From assembly GCA_017463585.1 (NCBI GenBank), contig JAFTOX010000003.1, forward strand, positions 372,001-436,000: 64,000 bases of DNA. The letters run 5' to 3'. Both the position numbers and the translations under genes were made by a program. Below, piece by piece: positions 27,326 through 35,745 of this stretch (its first letter is position 1; the number at the start of each line of letters is the position of its first letter). The notes below the pieces were generated by a model, which saw only the letters and a list, made by a program, of their open reading frames with translations, was not told where the DNA came from and did no database searches. The stretch comes from Rikenellaceae bacterium. Its GTDB lineage: Bacteria; Bacteroidota; Bacteroidia; Bacteroidales; Rikenellaceae.

Positions 27326-28105
27326 ATGTACGCCAAAGTCGCGCTAATTCAGACGGATATACGGCCCGAATCGGTCGATTGCAACCTTCGTGCAATCGAA
27401 CAGATGATAGCTTCCGCACCCCAATGCGACCTCTACGTACTACCCGAAACCTTCGCAACGGGATTCGCAGCCGACCCCAAAGAGGCCGCCAAAGCCGAAA
27501 ACTCGATCATCGAAATGATGCGACAAGTGGTGAGAAAGTCGAATTGTGCAGTCTGCGGCTCGCTCATCGTCGAGCGGGACGGTCGCTATCGGAATCGATT
27601 GATGTTCGTAACGCCCGAAGGCGAAACGTATTACGACAAGCGACATCTATTCTCGATCGGTGGCGAGGGTGAGATGTATGAGGCGGGCGAGGAGCGAAAG
27701 GTGGTCGAATGGCGAGGCATAAGATGGCTATTGTCAACGTGTTACGACCTACGTTTTCCCGTTTGGCTGCGCAACCGAGGCGATTACGACGCGATGATCT
27801 GCGTTGCCTCGTGGCCCGCCGCGAGAGCCGAGGTGTGGGATACCCTACTCAGCGCTCGCGCAATTGAAAACGTAGCATACGTCGTTGGAGTCAATCGTGT
27901 TGGCGATGATCACTCGACGCACTACGCTGGCGGATCGATCGCATACGATTTTCGAGGGCGGACAATGGCACGTGGCGCTGCTGACCCCTCGGTGCTCATG
28001 GCCGAAATCGACACCGAGGCACGCGACCTATTCAGAGTGAAATTTCCCGTCGAGCAAGATGCCGACGAATTTGAATTAATTACGCTAAATAGTTCGAACA
28101 GATGA
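27326..28105 (+). CDS. Nitrilase-superfamily amidase (omega-amidase type)
   Basis: The 259-residue protein has the nitrilase triad: Glu41 in 'VLPETFATGF', Lys105 in 'YYDKRHLFSIGGE' and Cys139 in 'STCYDLRFPVWLRN'. This resembles YafV/Nit2-type omega-amidases, which hydrolyse alpha-keto acid omega-amides in metabolite repair. The stop overlaps the next gene's start by 4 bases (ATGA), which points to coupled translation with the TauE-family permease. Confidence 0.91.
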   Translation: MYAKVALIQTDIRPESVDCNLRAIEQMIASAPQCDLYVLPETFATGFAADPKEAAKAENSIIEMMRQVVRKSNCAVCGSLIVERDGRYRNRLMFVTPEGETYYDKRHLFSIGGEGEMYEAGEERKVVEWRGIRWLLSTCYDLRFPVWLRNRGDYDAMICVASWPAARAEVWDTLLSARAIENVAYVVGVNRVGDDHSTHYAGGSIAYDFRGRTMARGAADPSVLMAEIDTEARDLFRVKFPVEQDADEFELITLNSSNR

Positions 28106-28875
28106 CATTAGAGATGTTAATACTACTGATCGTTTCGGGTATCGCTGTCGGATTCATCAATACGTTGGCCGGCGGCGGTGCGATTATGTCGATGACCGTT
28201 TTTATGGCGCTGGGACTGCCCATTGGCGTTGCGAACGGCACGAACCGAATTGCAGTAGTATTGCAAAATCTCACCTCATCGGCCGTATTCATCAAGAAAC
28301 GAATGCTCGACATTCATAGCGGTTTGAAGCTCTCGATACCCGCAATCATCGGTAACATCGCTGGCTCGCTGGTCGCAACACAAATCAACGAGACGGTCTT
28401 CAAAATCTGTATGGGCGTGGTGTTGTTCGCAATTTTGGCCTATATGCTCTTCACTAAGCCACACCTTCACGGAGGTCACGGATTGGAGATCAAGTGGTGG
28501 CACTACCTGTGGTTTTTGTTGATTGGTTTTTATGGTGGTTACGTCTACATTGGCTTAGGCTATCTGATCTTGGCAATCACGCTGACAACAATGCACTTAG
28601 ACATCATTACCGCAAACGTCATCAAGGGTTTTGTTATCTTCGTTGCAACGCCATTTTCGCTGATTATATTTATGATTCACGGGCAGGTGGACTACGCTGT
28701 CGGACTGCTCCACGCACTCGGAAATATCATCGGAACATACATCGCTTCGCACTACGGAATTAATTGGGGTACGAAATTTTTGCGCTACTTTATGATTGCC
28801 GTCGTGCTGGTAAGCATTGCCGACCTGTTCGGGTGGATTTCGTTGCACGATATATGCGTTAATTTGATTCACTAA
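28102..28875 (+). CDS. TauE/SafE family sulfite/sulfonate exporter-like permease
   Basis: The 257-residue protein has about eight hydrophobic helices and begins 'LEMLILLIVSGIAVGFINTLAGGGAIMSM', the conserved TauE/SafE N-terminus; the second half repeats the pattern ('WHYLWFLLIGFYGGYVYIGLGYLILA'). Members move sulfur or organic anions, but the substrate here is unknown. It overlaps the nitrilase gene by 4 bases. The next gene, a metallo-hydrolase, starts 14 bases after its stop. Confidence 0.88.
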   Translation: MTLEMLILLIVSGIAVGFINTLAGGGAIMSMTVFMALGLPIGVANGTNRIAVVLQNLTSSAVFIKKRMLDIHSGLKLSIPAIIGNIAGSLVATQINETVFKICMGVVLFAILAYMLFTKPHLHGGHGLEIKWWHYLWFLLIGFYGGYVYIGLGYLILAITLTTMHLDIITANVIKGFVIFVATPFSLIIFMIHGQVDYAVGLLHALGNIIGTYIASHYGINWGTKFLRYFMIAVVLVSIADLFGWISLHDICVNLIH

Positions 28876-28888
28876 ACCGCTGACCACT

Positions 28889-29671
28889 ATGCGTTTGACA
28901 TTTCTCGGAACAGGAACTTCGCAAGGCGTACCGACGATCGGTTGCCGTTGCGTGGTGTGCCGTTCGACCGACCCGCGCGACACGCGTTTGCGCACTTCGG
29001 CGATGGTCGAGGTGGGAGATGTGCGTATGGTCATCGACGCAGGACCCGACTTCCGATATCAAATGTTGCGCACGGGAGTGCGACACATCGACGCCATTCT
29101 GCTCACCCACGAGCATAAAGATCACACTGGCGGAATTGACGATGTACGTGCATTCAATTTTGTTGATTTCCCTGTAATTCACCGAGTTGATATCTATGCA
29201 ACGGCACGAACGGCCGCTTGCGTACGCAAGGATTTCGACTACGCTTTTGCCGAAGATAAATATCGCGGCGTGCCCGAAATTGAGTTACACGAATTTGATC
29301 CGAGCAAACCATTTGAGGTCAAGGGCGTTGAGATTGTGCCTATTCGAGGACAACACTCCGACCGTTTCGAGGTGACGGGTTATCGTATTGGGCGGTTGGC
29401 TTACCTGACCGATTTCAAGCAGATCGAAGAGAGCGAGATTGAGAAATTGCAAGGAGTAGATACGTTGGTAGTCAATGCCTTGCGTTGGCGAGATCACATT
29501 TCGCACTTTACGGTCGAGGAGGCACTCGCACTGATCGCCCGCGTTAAACCTCATCGTGCTTATCTGACACATATGTCGCACGACATCGGTCTGCACGCCG
29601 ACTCCGCCTCACGACTACCCAAGGGAGTCGAGCTGGCATACGACACGCTAACAATCGAAATTGAAGATTAA
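28889..29671 (+). CDS. MBL-fold metallo-hydrolase (PhnP-like)
   Basis: The 260-residue protein has the metallo-beta-lactamase motif 'LTHEHKDHTGG' (His74, His76, Asp78, His79) and a later 'PIRGQHSDRFEVTGYRIG', with 'LAYLTDFKQI' and 'YLTHMSHDIG' giving further ligands. Cysteines near the N-terminus ('GCRCVVCRS', about residues 19-26) suggest an extra zinc, as in PhnP-type phosphodiesterases. Substrate unknown. It is probably in the same transcript as the TauE gene upstream and the SDR gene downstream (16-base gap). Confidence 0.9.
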   Translation: MRLTFLGTGTSQGVPTIGCRCVVCRSTDPRDTRLRTSAMVEVGDVRMVIDAGPDFRYQMLRTGVRHIDAILLTHEHKDHTGGIDDVRAFNFVDFPVIHRVDIYATARTAACVRKDFDYAFAEDKYRGVPEIELHEFDPSKPFEVKGVEIVPIRGQHSDRFEVTGYRIGRLAYLTDFKQIEESEIEKLQGVDTLVVNALRWRDHISHFTVEEALALIARVKPHRAYLTHMSHDIGLHADSASRLPKGVELAYDTLTIEIED

Positions 29672-29686
29672 AAACGAGATAAAATT

Positions 29687-30499
29687 ATGGATTTCAAAGC
29701 AAAAACCGTGATTGTAACCGGTGCCTCATCGGGCATTGGTTTGGCATTGGCACGCGAGTTCGCTGCGGCGGGCGCAAATGTCGTAATGGGTGCGCGTAGT
29801 GGCGACAAGTTGGCTGCCGTGGCTGCCGAGATCAAAGCCGCCGGTGGCGCTGCTGCATACACCGCAGCCGACGTAACCAAAGAGGAGGATTGTAAAAAGC
29901 TGATCGACTGCGCGGTAAGCGCATTTGGCGGCATCGACATTCTGATCTGCAATGCAGGTCTTTCGATGCGTGCGTTGTTCGACGATTGTGACCTCAGCGT
30001 GTTGCACCGACTGATGGACGTAAATTTCTGGGGTACAGTTAATTGTTGCAAATACGCACTGCCCTACTTGCAGAAATCGCGCGGCTCGATTGTCGGCATT
30101 TCGTCGGTAGCAGGTCTGCACGGTCTGCCCGCACGCACGGGATACTCGGCTTCGAAGTATGCAATGACAGGTTTCCTCGAAACGCTCCGTATCGAGAACC
30201 TCAAAAAGGGTCTGCACGTGATGGTTGCTTGCCCCGGTTTCACCGCATCAAATGTTCGTTTCTCGGCTCTGACCGCCGACGGAACATCGCAAGGCGAAAC
30301 ACCTCGCAACGAGGACAAGATGATGACCGCTGAGCAGGTTGCCCGTATCGTTATGCGTGGCATTAAGCGTCGCAAACGTCTGTGTCTGATGGAGTACGAG
30401 GGTCGTTTGACGCACTTTATCAAGAAGTTCTCGCCCGCATTGTTGGATCGATTGTTCTATATGGTGATGTCGCGCGAGCCCGATTCGCCGCTGAAATAG
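29687..30499 (+). CDS. Short-chain dehydrogenase/reductase
   Basis: The 270-residue protein is a classical SDR: NAD(P)-binding 'VTGASSGIGLALA' (11-23), 'NAG' at about residues 89-91, catalytic Ser140, Tyr153 and Lys157 in 'GYSASKYAM'. The C-terminus includes 'HVMVACPGF' and a hydrophobic tail 'DRLFYMVMSRE', resembling sphinganine-type or DHRS-like reductases that act on lipids at membranes. The substrate is not certain. A terminator follows and the gene ends the rightward run from the nitrilase. Confidence 0.91.
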   Translation: MDFKAKTVIVTGASSGIGLALAREFAAAGANVVMGARSGDKLAAVAAEIKAAGGAAAYTAADVTKEEDCKKLIDCAVSAFGGIDILICNAGLSMRALFDDCDLSVLHRLMDVNFWGTVNCCKYALPYLQKSRGSIVGISSVAGLHGLPARTGYSASKYAMTGFLETLRIENLKKGLHVMVACPGFTASNVRFSALTADGTSQGETPRNEDKMMTAEQVARIVMRGIKRRKRLCLMEYEGRLTHFIKKFSPALLDRLFYMVMSREPDSPLK

Positions 30500-30517
30500 C
30501 ACTCACGTCAAAAAGCA

Positions 30518-30560
30518 AACGACCGAGCCCCGCGATTGGAGTTCGGTCGTTGTTCTTTTG
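30518..30560. terminator. Bidirectional terminator
   Basis: AACGACCGA / TCGGTCGTT form a 9-bp stem around a 16-base loop between the SDR and the convergent dipeptidase gene; T-rich bases follow on the plus strand. Confidence 0.75.
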
Positions 30561-30572
30561 TGTGCGACTACC

Positions 30573-31646
30573 CTACTTACGTTGCGCTGCGGCGTAAGCC
30601 TCGACCGCCTTAAAGACACGCATTGTATTGCCACCCCACATCTTGGCGATATCTTCGTCCGAGTAGCCCGCCTCCATCAATGCACGGGTTACGTTCTTCA
30701 TCTGCGACATATTGCGGCAACCATTCATACCGCCACCGCCATCGAAATCGGAGCCAAAACCAACGTGATCGACACCGACCAACTTCACAATATGATTGAC
30801 GTGAGCCAACAGATCGTCCAAACTCTCCTCGCCCTTCGGTTTGTTCGAAATGAACGAGCGCACGATCGACACCTGCACCACGCCCCCCTTAGCTGCGATT
30901 GCCTGAATCTCCTTATCCGAGAGGTTGCGACGAATAGCCTTCACAGCGTAAGCACCTGAGTGCGAGGCGATAATGGGCGTTGCACTCAACTCAACTGCCT
31001 GCAACGTTGCCAAGCGCGACGCGTGCGAAACATCGACAACCATACCCAGACGGTTCATCTCGGCAATCACCTTGCGACCGAACTCCGTCACGCCACCCTT
31101 CTTGCCTTGGTCAATGCAAGTATCGGCAACCTCGTTTGCCCCGTTGTGGGTCAGCGTCGCCATACGAACGCCCAGATTATAGAAGTGTTCAACGGCGGTA
31201 GTGTCCGTTCCAAAGCAGTAGCAATTCTCGATCGAGATCATCATCGCACGTTTGCCACTCGCCTTCACACGCTCGATGTCCGCCGACGAGTAGACAACCT
31301 CAGCCTTATCCTCGTTCTCGGCCGCATAACGTTTCAAGCCTGCAATCATCGTCTCGGCGCGATTGCGTGCCCAAGCGTGGCCCGCCTCATCACACGTACC
31401 TTGATCGATATACGCCGCAAAAACAGCGCAGTCCAAACGACCCTCGATCATCTTTTCGAACGACACCTGACCTTTGGCGGTCGAGAACTTGCCGTTGGGA
31501 AAACAATATCCCAACGAAAAGTCGTTGTGGGTATCAATCGAAATAATGCGGTCGTGCAGAGCCTCGACCTCAGCGTCGGTTACTTGGCGTTGAGCCATTG
31601 TTGCAAGAGGTATCATTGTCATAATCAGCCAGATAATTCGTTTCAT
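30573..31646 (-). CDS. Membrane dipeptidase (renal dipeptidase, M19), exported
   Basis: The protein is a zinc dipeptidase of family M19, known to hydrolyse dipeptides and some beta-lactam-like bonds. I choose ATG 31646 because it starts a clear signal peptide (MKRIIWLIMTMIPLATMAQ); the frame is open 11 codons further. Motifs: 'IISIDTHNDFSLGYCFPNG' with the first metal ligands, 'VDVSHAS', 'SHSGAYAVKAIRRNLSD' and 'VDHVGFGSDFDGGGG', the M19 signatures in order. Length is about 357 residues. The protein is likely periplasmic. A promoter lies at 31677-31708. Confidence 0.92.
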   Translation of the reverse strand: MKRIIWLIMTMIPLATMAQRQVTDAEVEALHDRIISIDTHNDFSLGYCFPNGKFSTAKGQVSFEKMIEGRLDCAVFAAYIDQGTCDEAGHAWARNRAETMIAGLKRYAAENEDKAEVVYSSADIERVKASGKRAMMISIENCYCFGTDTTAVEHFYNLGVRMATLTHNGANEVADTCIDQGKKGGVTEFGRKVIAEMNRLGMVVDVSHASRLATLQAVELSATPIIASHSGAYAVKAIRRNLSDKEIQAIAAKGGVVQVSIVRSFISNKPKGEESLDDLLAHVNHIVKLVGVDHVGFGSDFDGGGGMNGCRNMSQMKNVTRALMEAGYSDEDIAKMWGGNTMRVFKAVEAYAAAQRK

Positions 31647-31676
31647 TGTCGTTATTATGAATATTTTTTGTGAGGT

Positions 31677-31708
31677 CAAAGATACGGCATTCGTGCAGAT
31701 TCTACAAA
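31677..31708 (-). promoter_or_regulatory. Promoter of the dipeptidase gene
   Basis: On the minus strand: TTTG (31705-31708), 20-base spacer, TATCTTTG (31677-31684). Perfect -7 and -33 elements, 30 bases before the ATG at 31646. This supports that start over the upstream one. Confidence 0.75.
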
Positions 31709-31746
31709 TCTACTTATGAAATTAATTTAATATATGTGGTTAATGC

Positions 31747-31776
31747 TTGATTTTTAGACAAAAAATTGTATCTTTG
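31747..31776 (+). promoter_or_regulatory. Promoter of ysxC
   Basis: TTG (31747-31749), 19-base spacer, TATCTTTG (31769-31776), 20 bases before the ysxC ATG. It faces away from the dipeptidase promoter, making a divergent pair about 40 bases apart. Confidence 0.75.
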
Positions 31777-31796
31777 TCATCGAAATTCTGCCACCG

Positions 31797-32426
31797 ATGA
31801 TTATCAGCAAAGCACAATTCAAATGTAGCAGCCAAAAGTTGCAACAGATCCCCGATGACAACCTCCGCGAGTTTGCATTCATCGGTCGAAGCAACGTCGG
31901 CAAATCGTCGCTGATCAATATGCTCACACAGCGCCAGCTGGCGAAGGTGTCGGGCACTCCGGGCAAAACTCGCCTGATCAACCATTTCATTATCAACGAT
32001 TCGTGGTATCTGGTCGATCTGCCGGGTTATGGCTATGCGCGAGTGTCGAAAGATGTGCGTGGAGGATTCTCAAAACTTATTACCGACTACGTTACAAAGG
32101 CGCGAAAGTTGCACTATCTGTTCGTGTTGGTCGACTCTCGCCTCGAACCGCAACGCATTGATGTTGAATTCATCACAATGCTCGGTCAGCAGGGCATTCC
32201 CTTTGGATTGGTATTCACCAAGGCAGACAAACTCTCGGCCGCACAGCTCAAACGTAGCGTCGAACGCTACCAACGTACGCTGGCCGAACAGTGGGAAGAT
32301 ATGCCTACGATGTTCGTCAGCTCGTCGGAAAAGGGACGCGGACGTGACGAAATTTTGAACTTTATTGAGGAATGTTTGAATGATGTTGAAAAAATCGACG
32401 TCGAACAAGTAGAACAAGCAGAATAA
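31797..32426 (+). CDS. ysxC: Ribosome biogenesis GTPase YsxC/EngB
   Basis: This GTPase is needed for assembly of the large ribosomal subunit. The 209-residue protein has the G1 loop 'FIGRSNVGKSSLIN' (28-41), G2 'GTPGKTRLINHF', G3 'DLPGYGYARVS' and G4 'TKADKLS'. The length matches the family (about 195-210). It is followed 43 bases later by prs, and a TAATTTTG element at 32432-32439 may start a separate prs transcript. Confidence 0.95.
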   Translation: MIISKAQFKCSSQKLQQIPDDNLREFAFIGRSNVGKSSLINMLTQRQLAKVSGTPGKTRLINHFIINDSWYLVDLPGYGYARVSKDVRGGFSKLITDYVTKARKLHYLFVLVDSRLEPQRIDVEFITMLGQQGIPFGLVFTKADKLSAAQLKRSVERYQRTLAEQWEDMPTMFVSSSEKGRGRDEILNFIEECLNDVEKIDVEQVEQAE

Positions 32427-32469
32427 AATTGTAATTTTGTAAAAACTAACGATCATACCAAACTGACTT

Positions 32470-33411
32470 ATGGCTATCCACAAAATCAAATTCTTCGCTT
32501 GCCGTGGCTCACGACCTCTGGCAGAGAAGATCGCCCGCAGTTACGGCAGCGAACTCGGCGACTCGCAAGTTCTCGAATTTAGCGATGGTGAATTTCAGCC
32601 CGCATACAACGAAAGTATTCGTGGCTGCACGGTATTTATCATTCAATCGACTTTCCCGCCCGCAGAAAATCTGATGGAGCTTCTGCTGATGATCGACGCA
32701 GCTCACCGCGCATCGGCTCACCGCGTGATCGCCGTAATGCCCTACTTCGGCTGGGCTCGTCAGGATCGCAAGGACCGTCCTCGCGTTTCGATCGGCGCTA
32801 AGCTCGTTGCTAACCTGTTGCGTGCCGCTGGCGTTGATCGTATTATGACGATGGATTTGCACGCTGACCAGATTCAGGGTTTCTTCGATATCCCCGTTGA
32901 TCACCTCTACGCAAGCGGTATCTTCGTTCCCTACATCAACTCGCTCGGTATCGAGGATCTGTCGGTAGCTTCGCCCGATATGGGTGGCGCTAAGCGCGCA
33001 AGTGCATACGCTAAGTATCTGGGCGCACCGATGATCATCAGCCACAAGCAGCGCGAAAAGGCTAACGTTGTTGGCAAGATGACCGCTATCGGTGATGTCG
33101 AGGGTCGCAACGTGATCATTCTTGACGATATGATCGACACCGCAGGTACAATCACGATGGCAGCTAATATGTTGATGGAGAAGGGCGCAAAGAGCGTTCG
33201 TGCCGTTGCAACCCACGCTATTCTGTCGGGTCCTGCTTACGAGCGTATCAACAACAGCGCATTGGAGGAGGTTATTGTAACCGATACCATTCCTCTGGAT
33301 CAGACCAAGGATCTGTCGAAGTTTACTGTACTGAGTGTTGCCGACATCTTTGCAGATGTTATCGACCGAGTTTACAACTATAAGGAGATCAGCTCGCGCT
33401 TTATCTTCTAA
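32470..33411 (+). CDS. prs: Ribose-phosphate pyrophosphokinase
   Basis: This enzyme makes PRPP from ribose-5-phosphate and ATP, the precursor for purines, pyrimidines and NAD. The 313-residue protein has 'RVIAVMPYFGWARQDRKDRPR', the metal-binding 'MDLHADQIQGFF' and the PRPP loop 'VIILDDMIDTAGTI'. The length is that of bacterial class I enzymes. It completes the nucleotide theme of the window (with pyrB, purA, purL and folD). A clear terminator follows at 33442-33470. Confidence 0.97.
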   Translation: MAIHKIKFFACRGSRPLAEKIARSYGSELGDSQVLEFSDGEFQPAYNESIRGCTVFIIQSTFPPAENLMELLLMIDAAHRASAHRVIAVMPYFGWARQDRKDRPRVSIGAKLVANLLRAAGVDRIMTMDLHADQIQGFFDIPVDHLYASGIFVPYINSLGIEDLSVASPDMGGAKRASAYAKYLGAPMIISHKQREKANVVGKMTAIGDVEGRNVIILDDMIDTAGTITMAANMLMEKGAKSVRAVATHAILSGPAYERINNSALEEVIVTDTIPLDQTKDLSKFTVLSVADIFADVIDRVYNYKEISSRFIF

Positions 33412-33441
33412 GAGTCGTAACAAAAAATATCCAATCAAACG

Positions 33442-33472
33442 AGCCGTGCCTGCGATAGGTGCGGCTTTTTTG
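33442..33472 (+). terminator. prs terminator
   Basis: AGCCGTGCCT-GCGAT-AGGTGCGGCT is a 10-bp stem with one wobble or mismatch, followed by six Ts. It is 30 bases after the prs stop. Confidence 0.85.
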
Positions 33473-33502
33473 GTGGTCGAGTGCATTTTTTCAATCTAAA
33501 AA

Positions 33503-33532
33503 TTTGGAAATTTCGCGGGGGGGGTAAATTTG
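33503..33532 (+). promoter_or_regulatory. Promoter of the BACON lipoprotein gene
   Basis: TTTG (33503-33506), 18-base spacer, TAAATTTG (33525-33532), 31 bases before the ATG. The spacer contains a striking run of eight Gs at 33517-33524. Confidence 0.6.
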
Positions 33533-33563
33533 TACTTTCAAAACTACTAAAACCTGACAACTT

Positions 33564-33932
33564 ATGAAACGACTACTTACACTTTTGCTTTTACTATCGA
33601 CAGCGACATTTGCGGGTTGCGATATTCCCGATGTCGAATTTTACGAGCGTAGCTACGAGGTTTCGGCTGCGGGAGGAGAGATGATCATTCCCGTCAATTC
33701 AACTGGTTTGGACGAGGTCGGAATTAAATATTACGGCAGCAACAACAAAGATTGGTGCGAGGTGGTCGAGATCATCGACCACTACGAAATGACACGCGCT
33801 TTGGCAGAATGGGACTCGGGAGTCAAGATCCGCTTCACGCCAAACAACACCGGTAAGCGTCGTATTGTGCGAATCGTCGCAACGAGTTTTGGAGCTGAGG
33901 ATCGTGTTGTTATCAAACAACCTTCGCTCTAA
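33564..33932 (+). CDS. Small BACON-like lipoprotein
   Basis: The 122-residue protein has a lipoprotein signal (MKRLLTLLLLLSTATFAGC, Cys19) and one all-beta domain: 'RSYEVSAAGGEMIIPVNSTG', 'DWCEVVEI' and 'GVKIRFTPNNTGKRRIVRIVATSFGAEDRVVIKQ'. This alternation, with 'AAGGE' early and a closing 'R...IVATS...V.IKQ', is the BACON domain pattern seen in Bacteroidota surface proteins. It usually accompanies larger glycan-acting proteins; a stand-alone copy is unusual. It has its own promoter and terminator. Function unknown. Confidence 0.75.
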   Translation: MKRLLTLLLLLSTATFAGCDIPDVEFYERSYEVSAAGGEMIIPVNSTGLDEVGIKYYGSNNKDWCEVVEIIDHYEMTRALAEWDSGVKIRFTPNNTGKRRIVRIVATSFGAEDRVVIKQPSL

Positions 33933-33952
33933 CCACTCGACTCACTTACAAA

Positions 33953-33988
33953 AAATTGCCGTCCTTCACTTGCGAGGGACGGCAATTT
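33953..33988. terminator. Bidirectional terminator
   Basis: AAATTGCCGTCC / GGACGGCAATTT form a 12-bp perfect stem with a 12-base loop. It lies between the BACON gene and the convergent acyl-CoA dehydrogenase gene. Confidence 0.9.
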
Positions 33989-34008
33989 CTTATTTAAGCA
34001 GTTGATTA

Positions 34009-35733
34009 TTAGATCTCTGCCTCGACAGCCTTGAACAGAGCTACGTCCGAGCCCTCCGAGTTTGCGATGTACTCGGCAGCAGCCTTCACATTAGCCTCAG
34101 CCATCTTCGAGTAGATGCGAGCCGAGTTCAGATAGTCATCAACCTCGGTTGCCTGGCGAACCAACAACCAAGTCAGAATGATGTGACCAGCCATCTCGAC
34201 CAGACGACGTGCGTGGAAGTCCTTATAGCCTGCGAACTCCTTGTCCATCGTCGAAACACGCTCGATAGCCTGCTCAAACTGCTCACGCATAGCGACCAAC
34301 TTCGAGCATACATCAGCCAAATCATCACGGTACTCTCCCGCCTCATAACGCTTGATCTGTTCGAGGTAGGTGCCCTTGGTCACGTGGTTGATTGCTGCCA
34401 CAACCTGCAACTGCGACGTACCCTCGTAGATGTTGGTGATACGTGCATCACGATACAGACGCTCAACGGGATAGTCCTTCATAAAGCCCGAACCACCGTG
34501 AATCTGAATAGCGTCGTAGGCCAGCTGGTTGCAATACTCCGACGAGAATAGCTTCAACAGCGGAGTGAAACCGTCGGCCAACTTATTGTAGAACTTCATC
34601 TCGGCACGCTCCTCCGACTCCAACGAACGCTCGTGGCTGATGTGAGTGTACTGCTTATAGATCTCAACAAAGCGGGTTGTCTCGTACAACATTGCACGTG
34701 CACCCTGCAACTTAGCCTTCATATTGCTCAGAATCTCCGACACAGCCGCAAACTGAATAATCGGCTTGCCGAACTGCTCACGCTCGTGTGCATACTTCAA
34801 TGCCTCACGATAGGCTGCCTCGCAAAGACCCGTACTCTGAGCACCGATACCCAAACGCGCTGCGTTCATCAGGCTCATAACGTACTTGATCAGACCCATC
34901 TTGCGGTCGCCAACCAACTGCGCGGGAGCATTCGAGAACACCAACTCGCAGGTGGGCGAGCCCTTGATACCCAGCTTGTTCTCGATACGGCGCACCTTAA
35001 CGCCACCGTCGCGCTTGTCGTAAACCAACATCGACAGACCGCGAGCGTCGGTAGTGCCCTCTTCGGTACGAGCCAGCACCAACGAAACGTCACCATCACC
35101 GTTGGTAATGAAGCGCTTAACGCCATTGAGCAACCAAGTCTGCTTCTCCTCGCTCCACGTTGCTTTCAACATCACCGCACCCAGATCACTACCTGCGTCG
35201 GGCTCGGTCAGGTCCATTGCACACGTTGCGCCACGCGAAACCAACGGCAGGAATTTCTGCTTGATCTCTTCGCTTGCAAACTCATTCAAAGTCTCGGCGC
35301 AATCCTGCAAACCCCAGATATTCTCGAAGCCTGCGTCGGCACGTGCAACCATCTCATTTGCCATAACGAAGCACAACAGCGGGAAGTTCAAGCCCTCATA
35401 CTTACGAGGCAGAGTCAAACCACCCAGACCTGCGTCGGTGATTGCTTTCAAGTTCTTCGAGGTACCCTCGGCGTAAACGACGTGATCGTTGACAACCTTC
35501 GGGCCCTCGTGATCAACGCTCTCGGCATTAACTGCAATCACGTCGCCACAAACCTCACCCGTGATCTCCATCACACGGCGATACGAATCCATCGCGTCCT
35601 CGAAATTCTGCGGAGCATAGTCATAAGTATCCTTATCTGCGAAATTACGCTCCTTCAGCTCCACAATCTTACGCATCAGCGGGTGCGTAAGGTGGTACTG
35701 CAAATCTTTATTATCTAAAAAGAAGTTAGCCAT
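34009..35733 (-). CDS. Acyl-CoA dehydrogenase, last gene of an Etf operon
   Basis: This FAD enzyme oxidises (or, in reverse, reduces) the alpha-beta bond of acyl-CoA, exchanging electrons with Etf. The 574-residue protein has 'TEPDAGSDLGAVMLKATW' (FAD-binding), 'LNGVKRFITNGD', 'KDYPVERLYRDARITNIYEGTSQLQ' with the catalytic-base Glu in 'IYEGTS', and a helical C-terminal extension of about 150 residues typical of this Bacteroidota group. It lies 12 bases downstream of etfA on the same strand; etfB, etfA and this gene form an operon. The chain length preferred is unknown; butyryl/crotonyl-CoA is likely but unproven, because no thiolase or crotonase lies nearby. Confidence 0.92.
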   Translation of the reverse strand: MANFFLDNKDLQYHLTHPLMRKIVELKERNFADKDTYDYAPQNFEDAMDSYRRVMEITGEVCGDVIAVNAESVDHEGPKVVNDHVVYAEGTSKNLKAITDAGLGGLTLPRKYEGLNFPLLCFVMANEMVARADAGFENIWGLQDCAETLNEFASEEIKQKFLPLVSRGATCAMDLTEPDAGSDLGAVMLKATWSEEKQTWLLNGVKRFITNGDGDVSLVLARTEEGTTDARGLSMLVYDKRDGGVKVRRIENKLGIKGSPTCELVFSNAPAQLVGDRKMGLIKYVMSLMNAARLGIGAQSTGLCEAAYREALKYAHEREQFGKPIIQFAAVSEILSNMKAKLQGARAMLYETTRFVEIYKQYTHISHERSLESEERAEMKFYNKLADGFTPLLKLFSSEYCNQLAYDAIQIHGGSGFMKDYPVERLYRDARITNIYEGTSQLQVVAAINHVTKGTYLEQIKRYEAGEYRDDLADVCSKLVAMREQFEQAIERVSTMDKEFAGYKDFHARRLVEMAGHIILTWLLVRQATEVDDYLNSARIYSKMAEANVKAAAEYIANSEGSDVALFKAVEAEI

Positions 35734-35745
35734 AATTCAGTGTTC

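Noticed and set aside
34633..35718. Open frame of 361 codons on the plus strand
   Set aside because: Antisense to the acyl-CoA dehydrogenase gene; no motifs.
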